A stretch of DNA of 64,000 nucleotides from DATCTV01 sp964400685 (GCA_964400685.1 CAYNVT010000001.1:1-64000); one strand, 5' to 3'. Counted from the stretch's first letter, positions 25,417-35,212 are shown. Made by a program: numbers and translations. The notes: generated by a model from the letters alone, not told the origin.

Positions 25417-27150
25417 ATGGATGAGATCAAAGCAAATCAGGAAAACGTGACCGAAATCACGGAAGAAAAAGCGGCTCAGGAAACGGATCAGACCAATTAC
25501 GAGGCACTCTACGGCGAAACTTTCGGCAAATCATTGTCTATCGGGGCTGTAATAACAGGTACGGTTGTCCAGATCGATGCAGAAAATATAATGATAGATG
25601 TAGGACGAAAAATGGAGGGCAGCGCTCCATTAAAGGAATTCCTGGATGAAGACGGCAACATTAATGTAACTATCGGGGATGAAGTTGAAGTACTGGTTCT
25701 GAGCCTGGGGAAAAATATCAGATTGAGCAAGGAGAGAGCGAGATCCCTTAAGGTCTGGGACGACATAATAAGGGCTTATCAGGATAAGACAACAATTTCA
25801 GGCAGAGTTCTAAACAGGATAAAAGGCGGTCTGATGGTCGACATAGGCGTTCAGGCATTCCTCCCGAGTTCTCATGCATCTCTTTCCCAGCCGACCGAGG
25901 CGGATTTAGAAAAGCTGATCGGCTCGAAGGTTGAGGTTTCTGTAATCAAATACAACCGTAAAAAGAACAATGTTGTTGTAAGTCACCGGGATGTTCTTGA
26001 AAGTGAAAGATCTGCAAAGAAGAAGGTTCTGCTTGAGACAATAAACAAGGGCGACGTTGTCAAAGGCACGGTCAAGAACATTCTTGCATACGGCGCATTT
26101 GTCGACATCGGCGGAATAGACGGACTTCTGCATATAACCGACATGTCTTGGGGAAAGCTTAAGGACCCCAAGGAAAAGGTCGCTTCGGGCCAGGTTATTG
26201 ATGTTAAAATAATCGATTTCGACCCCGAGACCGAGAAGATATCCCTTGGAATAAAACAGCTTTCAACAGACCCCTGGGAAGGTATTGAATACCGTTATCC
26301 CATCGGGAAGAAAGTGAGCGGCAAGGTTACATCTCTGACCAACTATGGTGCATTCGTCGAGCTGGAAGAAGGTGTTGAAGGGCTTGTCCATATCTCTGAG
26401 ATGTTCTGGTCAAAGAAGATTAGGCACCCGTCTTCAGTGCTCAAGGAAGATGAGGAGGTCGAGGTCCAGATACTGGGTGTTGACCAGAAGGAAAGGCGGA
26501 TATCTCTCGGCCTTAAGCAGACCACGCCTAATCCCTGGGATCTTCTGAGCCAGTATTACATTGAAGGCGCAGTAGTCGATGCGAGGGTTAAGAATGTAAC
26601 CGATTTCGGTATATTCGTAAGCATTGATGAGAACATCGACATTGACGGGCTTATACATGTTAGCGACATATCCTGGGATCCGAAGGTGAAGAACCCCAAG
26701 GACATGTTCAAAAAGGGAGATATCTTAAAGGCAAAAGTGCTAACTATTGACCAGGATTCGGAAAAGTTCTCACTCGGAATAAAACAGCTTGAACCCGATC
26801 CATGGACGCAGATAGCAAATGATCATCCTGCCGGCAGCATAATAAAGGGAAAGATAACTAGCATAACCGATTTCGGTGCGTTTGTTGAAATCGCCCAGGG
26901 AATCGAGGGGATGATCCATATTTCCGAGGTCAGCCGTGACAAGATAGAATCACTGGCCGAGGTGCTGAAAGTCGGGCAGGAAGTAGAGGCTGTCGTTTTG
27001 AGGGTCAGCCCTGAGAACAAAAAGATAGGCCTTTCGATCAAGGCGCTTGACGATGCGCAGACCAGAAAATCTCTCCAGGAGACGAGCAAGGCGCCTGACA
27101 AAGTTGCAACAAACCTTGGCGACCTGCTTAAGGGCTGGCAGAAAAGCTGA
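25417..27150 (+). CDS. rpsA: 30S ribosomal protein S1
   Basis: S1 binds mRNA leaders and helps start translation. The start at 25417 (MDEIKANQ) is 9 bases after GGAGG; the ATG at 25408 touches that site and is too close. The 577-residue protein has six S1 RNA-binding repeats, at about 40-105, 120-190, 205-275, 292-362, 377-450 and 465-535, the last four with the strong motif (Y/F)G(A/I)FV-I followed by (G/D)GL(I/L/V)H(I/V)S. Six repeats is the usual proteobacterial number. It is a single-gene unit closed by a strong terminator. Confidence 0.97.
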   Translation: MDEIKANQENVTEITEEKAAQETDQTNYEALYGETFGKSLSIGAVITGTVVQIDAENIMIDVGRKMEGSAPLKEFLDEDGNINVTIGDEVEVLVLSLGKNIRLSKERARSLKVWDDIIRAYQDKTTISGRVLNRIKGGLMVDIGVQAFLPSSHASLSQPTEADLEKLIGSKVEVSVIKYNRKKNNVVVSHRDVLESERSAKKKVLLETINKGDVVKGTVKNILAYGAFVDIGGIDGLLHITDMSWGKLKDPKEKVASGQVIDVKIIDFDPETEKISLGIKQLSTDPWEGIEYRYPIGKKVSGKVTSLTNYGAFVELEEGVEGLVHISEMFWSKKIRHPSSVLKEDEEVEVQILGVDQKERRISLGLKQTTPNPWDLLSQYYIEGAVVDARVKNVTDFGIFVSIDENIDIDGLIHVSDISWDPKVKNPKDMFKKGDILKAKVLTIDQDSEKFSLGIKQLEPDPWTQIANDHPAGSIIKGKITSITDFGAFVEIAQGIEGMIHISEVSRDKIESLAEVLKVGQEVEAVVLRVSPENKKIGLSIKALDDAQTRKSLQETSKAPDKVATNLGDLLKGWQKS

Positions 27151-27174
27151 TAAATAGCGTTATTGAACAGCATG

Positions 27175-27214
27175 AAAAAACAGGCGGCTCCGGGAATTCC
27201 GGGCCGCCTGTTTT
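27175..27214. terminator. Two-way terminator between rpsA and the GH94-like gene
   Basis: A perfect AAAACAGGCGGC / GCCGCCTGTTTT stem (27177-27188 with 27203-27214) encloses a loop that itself has self-complementary TCCGGGAATTCCGG. The A-run before and T-run after make it a good intrinsic terminator in both directions. The last bases overlap the stop codon of the minus-strand gene (27213-27215). Confidence 0.85.
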
Positions 27215-29798
27215 ATATTGTCAAGATACTCCAGACGACCTTTTTGTCTTTCTGTGTATTTAAATTTAATTCAAGTCTATTGCCTGTTTTTCTGTATCGA
27301 GTCTGTATGCCCTCGATAAGAACCTTTTCTGCGCACAGGCCTTCCGGCAGTTCGATTTTCACTTTAAGCATGGTGTTGACAGGCAGACTGAGATAGCCTG
27401 AAATTTTCCCGGGTGATACATCGATGCCGAAGAGACTGCATGAAAAAGAGTAAATTTCGTGCGGTATTTTTGGTGAAATTGTCCAGCCGTCTACATCGGC
27501 AGTCAGTCCTGCAAGTCTAGCGAGCGTGTACATCATCTGGCCGTGGGCATGGATATTCTGCACGGGATATGCCTGGGCGCCGAGGGAAAAGACCGGGTTT
27601 TTCTGGTACCAGGTTTCGCCTGGCCGGGCCGAATCGGGGCCGTTGAAGGCATCCGGACCGCTCCATATGCCGTACCATTTATCCGGATAGAGTTCCGCAT
27701 GCCAGGCCAGGGTATTTTTTCTGAAGACTTCCCAGGCAAGGTCTCTGTCAAAACCGGACAGGGCAATGGCGGCAGGGGCATTTATGGCAAACCACATGCC
27801 GCCTGATTCCTGCTCTCCCTTTCTCGTTGTCATTGATTCCCTGCCAGTGTCTGATATCTTGATGCCTGCTCGAGTGAGAAGCTTTTCCTTTATTGCTTTT
27901 ACAGCTGTGCTCTTCCTGCCACCGTCAAGACTTCCCCCGGCGAGCAGCGCCCAGACCAGAGGCTCCAGCCAGGTCTCCTCTGTTCCGAACGGTTTCCCAA
28001 GGCCCGAATATGAGCGGATTAAATGGTCTTTATGCCAAGCGCTGTTAAGTGCAGTTATCAATCGGTATAAAAGAGATGCACTGGCTTTCTTTGTTTTTGT
28101 ATCACCGGCGTATTCTGCCAGATTCTCAAACATGGGCAGGATGAAGCATGCCATTGCCGTGTTGAGTACCGACTCTCCTTTCAGGACTGTCATTACAATA
28201 TCCAGGGGGCTGTCTGCCGCCGTAAGCCATGTCATCTCATCATTCCAGTCGGACAGCCTTATTTTCAGGTGCCCGTTCCTGCCGGTCCCGATTTTATTGA
28301 CAATATGGGAAAAGGCCTTTTTAGCATGCTCCCAGACGGACCCGTATTTGCATTTGTCAAGGGGGTAGTAGGGGATGGACGATTCAAGAAAGCCGAAATC
28401 CCGGGTAGCAAAAACATATTCGCACAAAGCCCATAAGAACCACAGTCCGAGGTCCGAAGGCCGGTAGAATAAACGGTTTCTTTTGCCGAAACCGTCGATG
28501 CTGTAAAAGAAGGTGCCATCTGTCTTCTGGCTCCTCAGCATGAATTCAAGCATTTCCCTTGCTGATTGTCGTCTGTAATAAGTGAGCGTCATGATATTTT
28601 CAAAAAAATCACGCGATGCCCCGTTCAGTCCTGAGTCGTAAAGATAATTGCCTGCCTGCGGAATATAATGCCTCTGATAATAGGCGTCATACTGCGAAGA
28701 TGAATGGAAATAATAATTATTCCAGACAAGTTCCCGTCCCATATTGGATTCTTCTTTTGCAGCTTTAAAGGAAGGTGCGCAGTCTTTCCAGAATGAAGCG
28801 GTATTCTGCCACAGGTGAGCGCCTTTTTTGGTGACTGTTGCCACTATGTCTTCCGGTTCCCTTCCTTTTGCATAACCGTAGACGAATCTGAAAACTTTTT
28901 CTTTGCCTGCTTCAATCGTGAAGTTCATTATGGCTGCAAGACAGGTATCAGCCTCTTGTGTTGAAACTGGTGGAGTAATGCATGAGCTTAAATTGGTTCT
29001 GTCGAGATTTTTTACAGGCCGTGAACCATTGAACAATAGACGCGGTTTTGTAATCCATCCGCAGGGTTTATCATCAAGACATGCAAGGAAGACCCCGGGA
29101 TATTCAGGGTCTATATAGCAGGGTTTCTCAGGAATTATGCCCTGTTTGCCGTCAGGCCATGCTGAAAGGATGCTGCATTCACTGTTAAGACTAAGCCTCG
29201 GGTGTCTCCGTGTTCTCATGCTCAGGAACCTGTTAAGGATAAATTTTGTTATTCTCGTGATGTTGACATCCCAGTATTCTATCAGGTGAAAGTCTTTCAG
29301 TTTATCTGCCTTATTATGAATTTTTACTTCGGATATCAGACATGGTTCATCACCCGCCGGGGCAAAAACCCTTCTTTCAAATGCCAACCCGCGGTATTCA
29401 AATGTCTTCTTGAAATATCCGGAACCGAATATTCTCCCCCATCCGGCACCTTCAGGGATGCAGTCGTTCCTGTCAATCAGAACCATATCCTCAGATATCA
29501 GCCAGCCGAATCCTCCACAGTGCGCCTTATCTTCTGGGTTAAAATCGTTAAGCCACAGCTGTCCGGTTTCGCCGTAAAAGACCTTGACCATACCAAGGTT
29601 GTAGGCGTTCGCCGTAATGCGGTCATTCCCCAGCTGATGCCAGTGCAGGTTTGATTTGTTTTTGATGACAGTGGCCCAGACCGCATGCGGATCATCATGC
29701 CGCATTCTGTATCTGTATGCGGGAAGGCCGTTTTCGTCCTCGAACCAGTTACCGAATATCCCGCTGTCTGCAAATTCGGGCGTACTGGTTCTTTTCAA
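27213..29798 (-). CDS. GH94-like glycoside phosphorylase (cellobiose phosphorylase family)
   Basis: An 861-residue protein with the architecture of glycosyltransferase-36/GH94 phosphorylases: an N-terminal beta-sandwich (about 1-300), a helical (alpha/alpha)6 domain (about 380-770) and a C-terminal beta domain. The catalytic acid segment is seen as RLSDWNDEM (DWND is the GH94 hallmark). Other family blocks are NNYYFHSSSQYDAYYQRHY, FRPSDLGLW-type and YPDKWYGIWSGPD near the substrate site. Activity is probably reversible phosphorolysis of a beta-glucoside, but specificity is unknown, and a hydrolase role is possible. The start is a TTG that overlaps the stop of the MFS gene (TTGA), so transporter and enzyme are coupled: import of an oligosaccharide, then cytosolic breakdown. 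Confidence 0.82.
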   Translation of the reverse strand: MKRTSTPEFADSGIFGNWFEDENGLPAYRYRMRHDDPHAVWATVIKNKSNLHWHQLGNDRITANAYNLGMVKVFYGETGQLWLNDFNPEDKAHCGGFGWLISEDMVLIDRNDCIPEGAGWGRIFGSGYFKKTFEYRGLAFERRVFAPAGDEPCLISEVKIHNKADKLKDFHLIEYWDVNITRITKFILNRFLSMRTRRHPRLSLNSECSILSAWPDGKQGIIPEKPCYIDPEYPGVFLACLDDKPCGWITKPRLLFNGSRPVKNLDRTNLSSCITPPVSTQEADTCLAAIMNFTIEAGKEKVFRFVYGYAKGREPEDIVATVTKKGAHLWQNTASFWKDCAPSFKAAKEESNMGRELVWNNYYFHSSSQYDAYYQRHYIPQAGNYLYDSGLNGASRDFFENIMTLTYYRRQSAREMLEFMLRSQKTDGTFFYSIDGFGKRNRLFYRPSDLGLWFLWALCEYVFATRDFGFLESSIPYYPLDKCKYGSVWEHAKKAFSHIVNKIGTGRNGHLKIRLSDWNDEMTWLTAADSPLDIVMTVLKGESVLNTAMACFILPMFENLAEYAGDTKTKKASASLLYRLITALNSAWHKDHLIRSYSGLGKPFGTEETWLEPLVWALLAGGSLDGGRKSTAVKAIKEKLLTRAGIKISDTGRESMTTRKGEQESGGMWFAINAPAAIALSGFDRDLAWEVFRKNTLAWHAELYPDKWYGIWSGPDAFNGPDSARPGETWYQKNPVFSLGAQAYPVQNIHAHGQMMYTLARLAGLTADVDGWTISPKIPHEIYSFSCSLFGIDVSPGKISGYLSLPVNTMLKVKIELPEGLCAEKVLIEGIQTRYRKTGNRLELNLNTQKDKKVVWSILTI

Positions 29799-31193
29799 TT
29801 TCCCGACCCCTGTTCCATCCTTTTCAACATCATCTCTTTTGCCCTTTTTTCATCTCTTTTTATCGTATAGGCGACAAGTATCCAGGAAAGTCCCACAGGT
29901 ATTAAAATGAGCATGGCTAGCCTGAAGTTGAAAAGTCTTGTCGGATTCAAACCTAGCATGATCGCAAGGTCATCTCCGAACACCCCGATAAGCGCACCGA
30001 GCCCGAACCCGATCTGTGCTGTTATCTGGATCAGTGCCGATATCGTACCACGGTTCTCAGGCAGGTTCACATCGAGCATCATGGCTTTTGAGACGGGTGT
30101 CGGGATTTCAACAAAGGATGATGCGATAAATCCGATGGCTATTGGAATTGCAAGAAAAAGTACCGTTGAGCCGCGCATATCAAATGCGAAGAAAACCAGA
30201 AACAGGAAGCATCCTGCAAACAGGGCTGATGCGCTCAGATACGCTGGATAACCGGGATTTTTCATATGCAGAATGTCACNNNNNNNNNNCGAAAAAACCT
30301 CCGATAAGGTCTCCGACGAGGCTTCCCGAGAGTACGATTAGCAGTATCAGTGTTGCGGTGCCTGTACCGAGGCCGACATCTTTCGAATAATAATCGACCA
30401 TGAATCGCTGAACATATCCCATCGGCATTGTGGCGATAATGCAGGATATTATAAATATCAGATTCGTGGGGATCGAAAATATTGTCTTTAAATCGGAGAG
30501 TTTTATCCGGCCTTTATACCCTGAGAAGCATTCACCGACGGTATCCCTTGTGTCGGCAAAACCTCTCTCAGGGAGTTTCCCTGCAAGGATGAAAAGTCCG
30601 GTCATCAGGATGAGGATAATGCTTTGCACCTGAAATGATGCCCTCCAGCCGAGAGCGGTTTCACTCCCGATAACGCCTCCCAGAATAAAACCGTTGCCGT
30701 AGCCTATGTTGACTATTGCCACAAATATTCCGGATGCGGCGGCCCTGCTCTTTGATGAGAACATGTCGCCTATTATCGAGAACATTACGGGCACGAATCC
30801 GCCGATGCCGATGCCCCCGAGCGAACGCAGAATAATGAACTGTCCAGGAGTCCCGGCAAAGGAAGCAAGGAGATATGAAATACCAGCCAGCAAAAGGCAT
30901 GTACCGAGAAGCATTTTCCTGTTTGTCATGTCCGAGAGATACCCGAAAAAAATAAGTGAGACGGATATGACGACCATCTGCCACATAAACGATTTTCCGC
31001 CGATAACTTCATCAATAGCAGGACCGGCCAGTCCGAAGCCCGTACCGATCTGTGTCAGGTTGGGAGCATCAAGCGTCTGCTGGCAGAAGACAAAAAGGCA
31101 GATTATCATCAGAAGAATAAATGTCAGGCCGACAGGTCGGCCTGCTTTTGAAAGATCTTCCCTGAAAGAATTTCTGGACCTGAGCTTATCCAA
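29795..31193 (-). CDS. MFS transporter, interrupted by a scaffold gap
   Basis: As given, the gene is in two frames: 30290-31193 (N-terminal about 300 residues) and 29795-30279 (C-terminal about 160). The N-terminal half has the MFS pattern of six helices, with the loop motif FGYLSDMTNRKMLLG and GGIGIGGFVPV. The second part carries the last helices (FASSFVEIPTPVSKAMM-like end). The break is at ten Ns (30280-30289); removing them joins the halves in frame to read GGFFGDILHMKNP, a typical MFS loop 8-9, giving about 462 residues. I therefore treat it as one intact gene. The start is a TTG after AAGGAG. It precedes and is coupled to the GH94-like gene, so sugar or glycoside uptake is likely. Confidence 0.85.
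30280..30289. other. Ten-N assembly gap
   Basis: Ten ambiguous bases lie inside the MFS gene. The reading frames on either side differ by one, and 10 is 1 modulo 3, so deleting the gap restores the frame. The real gap is probably zero length or a multiple of three. Confidence 0.95.
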
Positions 31194-31352
31194 CCCCGCT
31201 CCTTTCCATGTGAAGCTGTTAATAATCTCTACAGTGTTTTAAGCGTATTTCCAAAACAATATTAAAAGGAAATTATATTCCAATTTCTTCTAATTTCTTT
31301 ACCCAATCCGAAAGCGATTATTAAACATATTTTAACTTTAATTAGATAAACT

Positions 31353-31392
31353 GCAATGTTAGATACCCTTAATATGTTGGCATTAACATTGC
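31353..31392. promoter_or_regulatory. Inverted repeat between the divergent MFS and zinc-finger genes
   Basis: GCAATGTTA (31353-31361) and TAACATTGC (31384-31392) are perfect 9-bp arms, 22 bases apart, in the 280-base AT-rich region between two divergent genes. It could be an operator serving either side. No other structure was found in this gap apart from AT-rich runs; the ribosome site of the plus-strand gene is a weak TTAGGAA. Confidence 0.4.
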
Positions 31393-31473
31393 TTCTATTA
31401 AATTGAAATTTTTGAATTATCTGGGTTTTGCAGATTGAAAAACAAAGCATAGAATGATAAATTAGGAATTATT

Positions 31474-32928
31474 ATGAAAATAACTTGTACTTATCATCCG
31501 AAAGAGGAAGCAAAGTGGTTTTGTCCGTCATGCAAACTTATGCACTGCGAGGAGTGTTCATCCAGGAAGAAAGTCGGTGGTTATTCGTCGACAAAAGACC
31601 TCCGCTTCTGTCAGAGTTGCGGCCATCCTCTCGAAAGCAAATTCGGCTTGCCCAGAATAGAACCCCTTATAAAAAGGCTGCCTCAGGTTCTGGCCTACCC
31701 GGTTAAGCCAAATCCTTTTTTTCTGATGTTATTCCTGTCAATCCTCAGCTTTATGGCATTCAATCTTTCACCGTACGGCATTGTTATAGCTGTGATTCTA
31801 TGGGCTATATGGCTTAAGTATTCCATTTCAGCGCTCAACAGGACTTTGCAGGGCAATATGATCCCGCCTGACCTTCAATCAGAGTCAGAATCAGGGGAAC
31901 TGGGAATGCTGTTCAAACAGATTCTGCTTTTTTATCCACTTGGTTTTATAGGTTATTTTATTTACACACATTCAGGTATTGTACAGGCAACTGCTTACTT
32001 CATGCTGATGGCATTTATGATTCCGGCGCTACTGATTTCTCTCGTGGTTAATGACAGCCTTATCAAGACGCTAAGCCTTGCTCCGGTTATAAGGATACCT
32101 CTGAAAATAGGCCTGCCTTATGTATATTTGTGCCTCTTTGTGGTCTGTCTGGTCGGTGGCATATCTTACATGTCCATGAACGTGTTCCAGTATGTTCCGG
32201 AAAACAGATTCGTATTTCTTACAGTGATGCTGTCAAATTATCTGACACTGATCATCTATCACATGGTAGGATATATGATTTACCGTCATCATGAGAAGCT
32301 GGAATTCGAAACTTCATACAGCAGGAAAATGGGAGATCAGATAGAAGCCGTAAGACTGAAACCTTCTATCCGTACTTTATATAACAATGTAAATCAACTC
32401 ATAAAGGAAGGTCATTTTGAGGAAGCCGCTGGACTGTTGAGCGATAATATCAGGATTATACATGACAGCTCCGAGATTGCGGAGCGTTTATACAATCTCC
32501 AAAAGATATTGAAGCAGAAAGACGAGCTTTTATCAAATGCCCCGGTCTACCTGAATCACCTGTATATAAATGACAGGATCGATAAACTTGTCGAAGTATA
32601 TCTGGAATGTGTCTATCTGAACAGGAGCTTTACGCCTGATAAGGATGTTACCATAAAAATAGCCAATACGCTTGTTTCACAGAATAAACCAGGTGAAGCC
32701 GCAAGGCTCCTTGAAAGATATGCAAACTCAAATCCCAGAGATGATGCTGCTCCCAAGGCGTACATTCAGGCAGCGGAAATCATCCTTTCAAATTCAAAGG
32801 ATAAGGAAAAGGCCATAGACCTGCTTAGAACTGTTGTTTCGACATTCCCTCTTCATGAAATTACGCCTTATGCGAAGAAGAAACTCAAAGATTTAGGGGA
32901 GAATGAAACCGCACAGGTTATGTTCTGA
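31474..32928 (+). CDS. Membrane protein with N-terminal zinc finger and C-terminal TPR-like repeats
   Basis: A 484-residue protein. Residues 1-51 hold a cysteine/histidine cluster like a B-box zinc finger (C5, H8, C17, C20, C25, C28, C46, C49, H51). Residues of about 80-275 contain five or six hydrophobic segments (FFLMLFLSILSFMAF, VYLCLFVVCLVGGISY). The C-terminal 200 residues are helical and read like tetratricopeptide repeats (FEEAAGLLSDNIRI, PGEAARLLERYANSNP, KEKAIDLLRTVVSTFP). Such proteins are common in Desulfobacterota and related groups and have no known role; the TPR part may dock a partner at the membrane. It is a single gene with its own terminator. Confidence 0.78.
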   Translation: MKITCTYHPKEEAKWFCPSCKLMHCEECSSRKKVGGYSSTKDLRFCQSCGHPLESKFGLPRIEPLIKRLPQVLAYPVKPNPFFLMLFLSILSFMAFNLSPYGIVIAVILWAIWLKYSISALNRTLQGNMIPPDLQSESESGELGMLFKQILLFYPLGFIGYFIYTHSGIVQATAYFMLMAFMIPALLISLVVNDSLIKTLSLAPVIRIPLKIGLPYVYLCLFVVCLVGGISYMSMNVFQYVPENRFVFLTVMLSNYLTLIIYHMVGYMIYRHHEKLEFETSYSRKMGDQIEAVRLKPSIRTLYNNVNQLIKEGHFEEAAGLLSDNIRIIHDSSEIAERLYNLQKILKQKDELLSNAPVYLNHLYINDRIDKLVEVYLECVYLNRSFTPDKDVTIKIANTLVSQNKPGEAARLLERYANSNPRDDAAPKAYIQAAEIILSNSKDKEKAIDLLRTVVSTFPLHEITPYAKKKLKDLGENETAQVMF

Positions 32929-32957
32929 TAAGGATTTTATTATTTAATAAACACTAC

Positions 32958-33004
32958 AGGCGCAAAACCGTAATTATAAAAAACGGCTTTGTGCCTTTTT
33001 CTTT
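32958..33004 (+). terminator. Intrinsic terminator after the zinc-finger/TPR gene
   Basis: AGGCGCAAAACCGT (32958-32971) pairs with ACGGCTTTGTGCCT (32983-32996) with two wobble positions, followed by TTTTTCTTT. It lies 30 bases past the stop codon at 32928. Confidence 0.8.
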
Positions 33005-33115
33005 AGCCCTCAATCATAAACAGAATCCATGCACATAAGGACTTTAATTGATTCAGCCATATCAATATGCTAGTTTGTGTAAGCTTTAAGTCAGAAATAA
33101 ATAACGGAGGTAACC

Positions 33116-34831
33116 ATGAATTATCTGATACAGCCGAAAAAATTTGTCAGCCTTATGAAAGATGAGGGATCGCGCAAAATAGCAGAAAAGACAGTCAGCT
33201 TCTTTGAGGCAATGGGAAAGACAAGGCTTACCGAAGATTTCAATAAGAAGGTCTGGTACCGTGAATTTGTAGATTTTATCGGTAAAGAACAGATATTCGC
33301 CAAACTGTTGACCCCGAGCGAATACGGCGGCGGCGATCCGGACTGCAGGTGGGATTCTGCCAGAAACGGCGAATATAGCGAACTCCTGGCCTTTTACGGG
33401 CTGGGTTACTGGTATTGCTTTCAGGTTACCATTCTCGGCCTGGGGCCAATATGGATGAGCAAGAATGAAAAGGCGAAACAAAAGGCCGCAAAGCTATTAA
33501 AAGAAGGGGCTATCTTTGCTTTTGGCCTTTCCGAAAGGACGCACGGTGCCGATATCTATTCAACCGAAGCCGCACTTACCCCGAAAGGCGACGGTACATG
33601 GCTGGCAAACGGCGAGAAATACTATATCGGTAACGGCAACGAGGCCGAGATGGTTTCGACAATGGGCAAGGTTAAAGACGGAACTGATGACTATGTATTC
33701 TTTGTTACCAACTACAAAAACAAGGCTTATGAACTGAAGAAAAACGTTATTTCCCATCAGGAATACGTCTCGAATTTCGCCCTTCACGATTATCCGATAA
33801 CCGAAGATGATATCCTTGAGCGTGGACCTGATGCATGGGATGCCGCTCTGAATACCGTAAATATTGGCAAATTCAATATCGGCCCAGCTTCCATCGGTGT
33901 TGTGGAGCACTGTTTTTATGAGGCCATCACGCATGCCGCCAACCGTGTTCTATATGGGATGAAGGTGACCGACATGCCGCATGTCAAAAAGAACTTTATG
34001 GACGCATGGCTGAGGCTCATAGGCATGAAAATGTACCAGCGCAGGGCTACCGACTATTTCAGAAATTCAAATGACAATGACAGGCGCTATCTGCTTTACA
34101 ACCCCACAAGCAAGATGAAGGTAACACTTCAGGCCGAAGAGGTCATCAATCTCTTATGGGATGTAATAGCGGCCAGAGGCTTTGAAAAGGACATGTTCTT
34201 TTCCATGGCCGCAACCGACATCAGAGGGCCTTCCAAGCTTGAGGGAACTGTGCACGTGAATGTCCAGCTTATCCGCAAGTTCATGGAAAACTACTTTTTC
34301 TCTCCCCAGGACTATCCTGAAGTGAAACCGGAATTTGCACTGAGAGATGATATGTTTGTATTCAGTCAGGGGCCGGCTAAAGGCCTCGGGAAAGTGAAGT
34401 TCCACGACTTTGCGCCTGTCTTCAAGGCGTTTGAGAACCTTCCAAATGTTGCCACATTCATCAGGCAGATAAGCATATTCAAGGAGATGCTCGAAAAGGC
34501 CCATCCCGACAAGCTGCAGGAGATGGACCCGTCATTTACGCTTCCGCTGGGCGAGATGTTCTCGATAGTCGTTTACGGACAGCTTATCCTCGAGCAGGCG
34601 AAATATGACGACATGCCCGCAGACATTATAAATCAGATATTCGATTTCATGGTGCGCGATTTTGCGGGTTTCGGGCTGCAGATTTACGGCAACCACAGCA
34701 CTAACGACGCGCAGCGCGAATTCTGCAAACAGATCATGCTGATAAAGGCGGTGCCTGACATGGAGCAGTACAACAGAATATGGAAAGATTACGTTTTAAG
34801 TCTTAACGGCGAATACGAAATGAACTCTTAA
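33116..34831 (+). CDS. Acyl-CoA dehydrogenase family protein
   Basis: Members are FAD enzymes that oxidise acyl-CoA to enoyl-CoA. This 571-residue version is longer than the usual 380. It has the family layout: an N-terminal helical part, FAFGLSERTHGADIYSTEA (FAD-binding strand, about 138-156), GEKYYIGNGNEA, then the C-terminal helical part with LEGTVHVN, where the Glu of the canonical YEGT motif is kept, so catalytic activity is expected. The extra 180 residues are C-terminal. Good GGAGG ribosome site. It is transcribed alone, with a terminator on each side. No ETF genes are adjacent. The substrate class is not clear from sequence. Confidence 0.85.
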   Translation: MNYLIQPKKFVSLMKDEGSRKIAEKTVSFFEAMGKTRLTEDFNKKVWYREFVDFIGKEQIFAKLLTPSEYGGGDPDCRWDSARNGEYSELLAFYGLGYWYCFQVTILGLGPIWMSKNEKAKQKAAKLLKEGAIFAFGLSERTHGADIYSTEAALTPKGDGTWLANGEKYYIGNGNEAEMVSTMGKVKDGTDDYVFFVTNYKNKAYELKKNVISHQEYVSNFALHDYPITEDDILERGPDAWDAALNTVNIGKFNIGPASIGVVEHCFYEAITHAANRVLYGMKVTDMPHVKKNFMDAWLRLIGMKMYQRRATDYFRNSNDNDRRYLLYNPTSKMKVTLQAEEVINLLWDVIAARGFEKDMFFSMAATDIRGPSKLEGTVHVNVQLIRKFMENYFFSPQDYPEVKPEFALRDDMFVFSQGPAKGLGKVKFHDFAPVFKAFENLPNVATFIRQISIFKEMLEKAHPDKLQEMDPSFTLPLGEMFSIVVYGQLILEQAKYDDMPADIINQIFDFMVRDFAGFGLQIYGNHSTNDAQREFCKQIMLIKAVPDMEQYNRIWKDYVLSLNGEYEMNS

Positions 34832-34839
34832 AAAATCGA

Positions 34840-34869
34840 AAGAAGGGCGCATTTGACGCCCTTCTTTTT
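34840..34869 (+). terminator. Intrinsic terminator after the acyl-CoA dehydrogenase
   Basis: AAGAAGGGCG (34840-34849) and CGCCCTTCTT (34857-34866) form a perfect 10-bp stem followed by TTT(C). It is only 8 bases past the stop and ends 10 bases before the next start, so it may partly read through. Confidence 0.85.
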
Positions 34870-34879
34870 CCAATTAACC

Positions 34880-35212
34880 ATGAAAGAATTGTCAGAAGAA
34901 AAAAAGGTCAACATATTTCACACCTTTGTGTTTTTCCTCATCTGTCTCTTTTTCACCGGTGTCGCCATCGAATGGGAATTGAGACAGAGAAGGAAGTTTG
35001 AATCATCCGTTCTTTACAGGAAATTTTCAAAAGAGAAGCTTTATGCCGTTATTGAAGACTTTGACAACCTCAGAACCTGCAGAGACCCGTATGTCGAACA
35101 TTTCACGGTAAAACATCCCGAATTCGCAGGTCTCAACCGCATGTGGCTGATAAATTCATGCGGCTACTGGCTGAAGAAATTAGAAAGGGAGCTCAAAAGA
35201 GAAAGTTTATGA
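34880..35212 (+). CDS. Small single-pass membrane protein of unknown function
   Basis: I start at the ATG at 34880 (MKELSEEKK); the longer frame from 34853 begins inside the terminator stem. The 110-residue protein has one membrane helix (FHTFVFFLICLFFTGVAIEW, about residues 12-31) and a charged C-terminal part with two cysteines. No family is recognised. Its TGA overlaps the ATG of the following ferredoxin-type gene (ATGA), so the two are made together. It may anchor that iron-sulfur protein to the membrane. No clear ribosome site precedes it. Confidence 0.6.
   Translation: MKELSEEKKVNIFHTFVFFLICLFFTGVAIEWELRQRRKFESSVLYRKFSKEKLYAVIEDFDNLRTCRDPYVEHFTVKHPEFAGLNRMWLINSCGYWLKKLERELKRESL

Noticed and set aside
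30276..31193. Reading the MFS transporter as a truncated gene plus a separate downstream ORF
   Set aside because: The break coincides with the N gap and is exactly undone by removing the ten Ns.
35143..35208. GTG start that would extend the ferredoxin-type protein by 22 residues
   Set aside because: It would overlap the previous gene by 70 bases, while the ATG at 35209 gives the usual ATGA contact.
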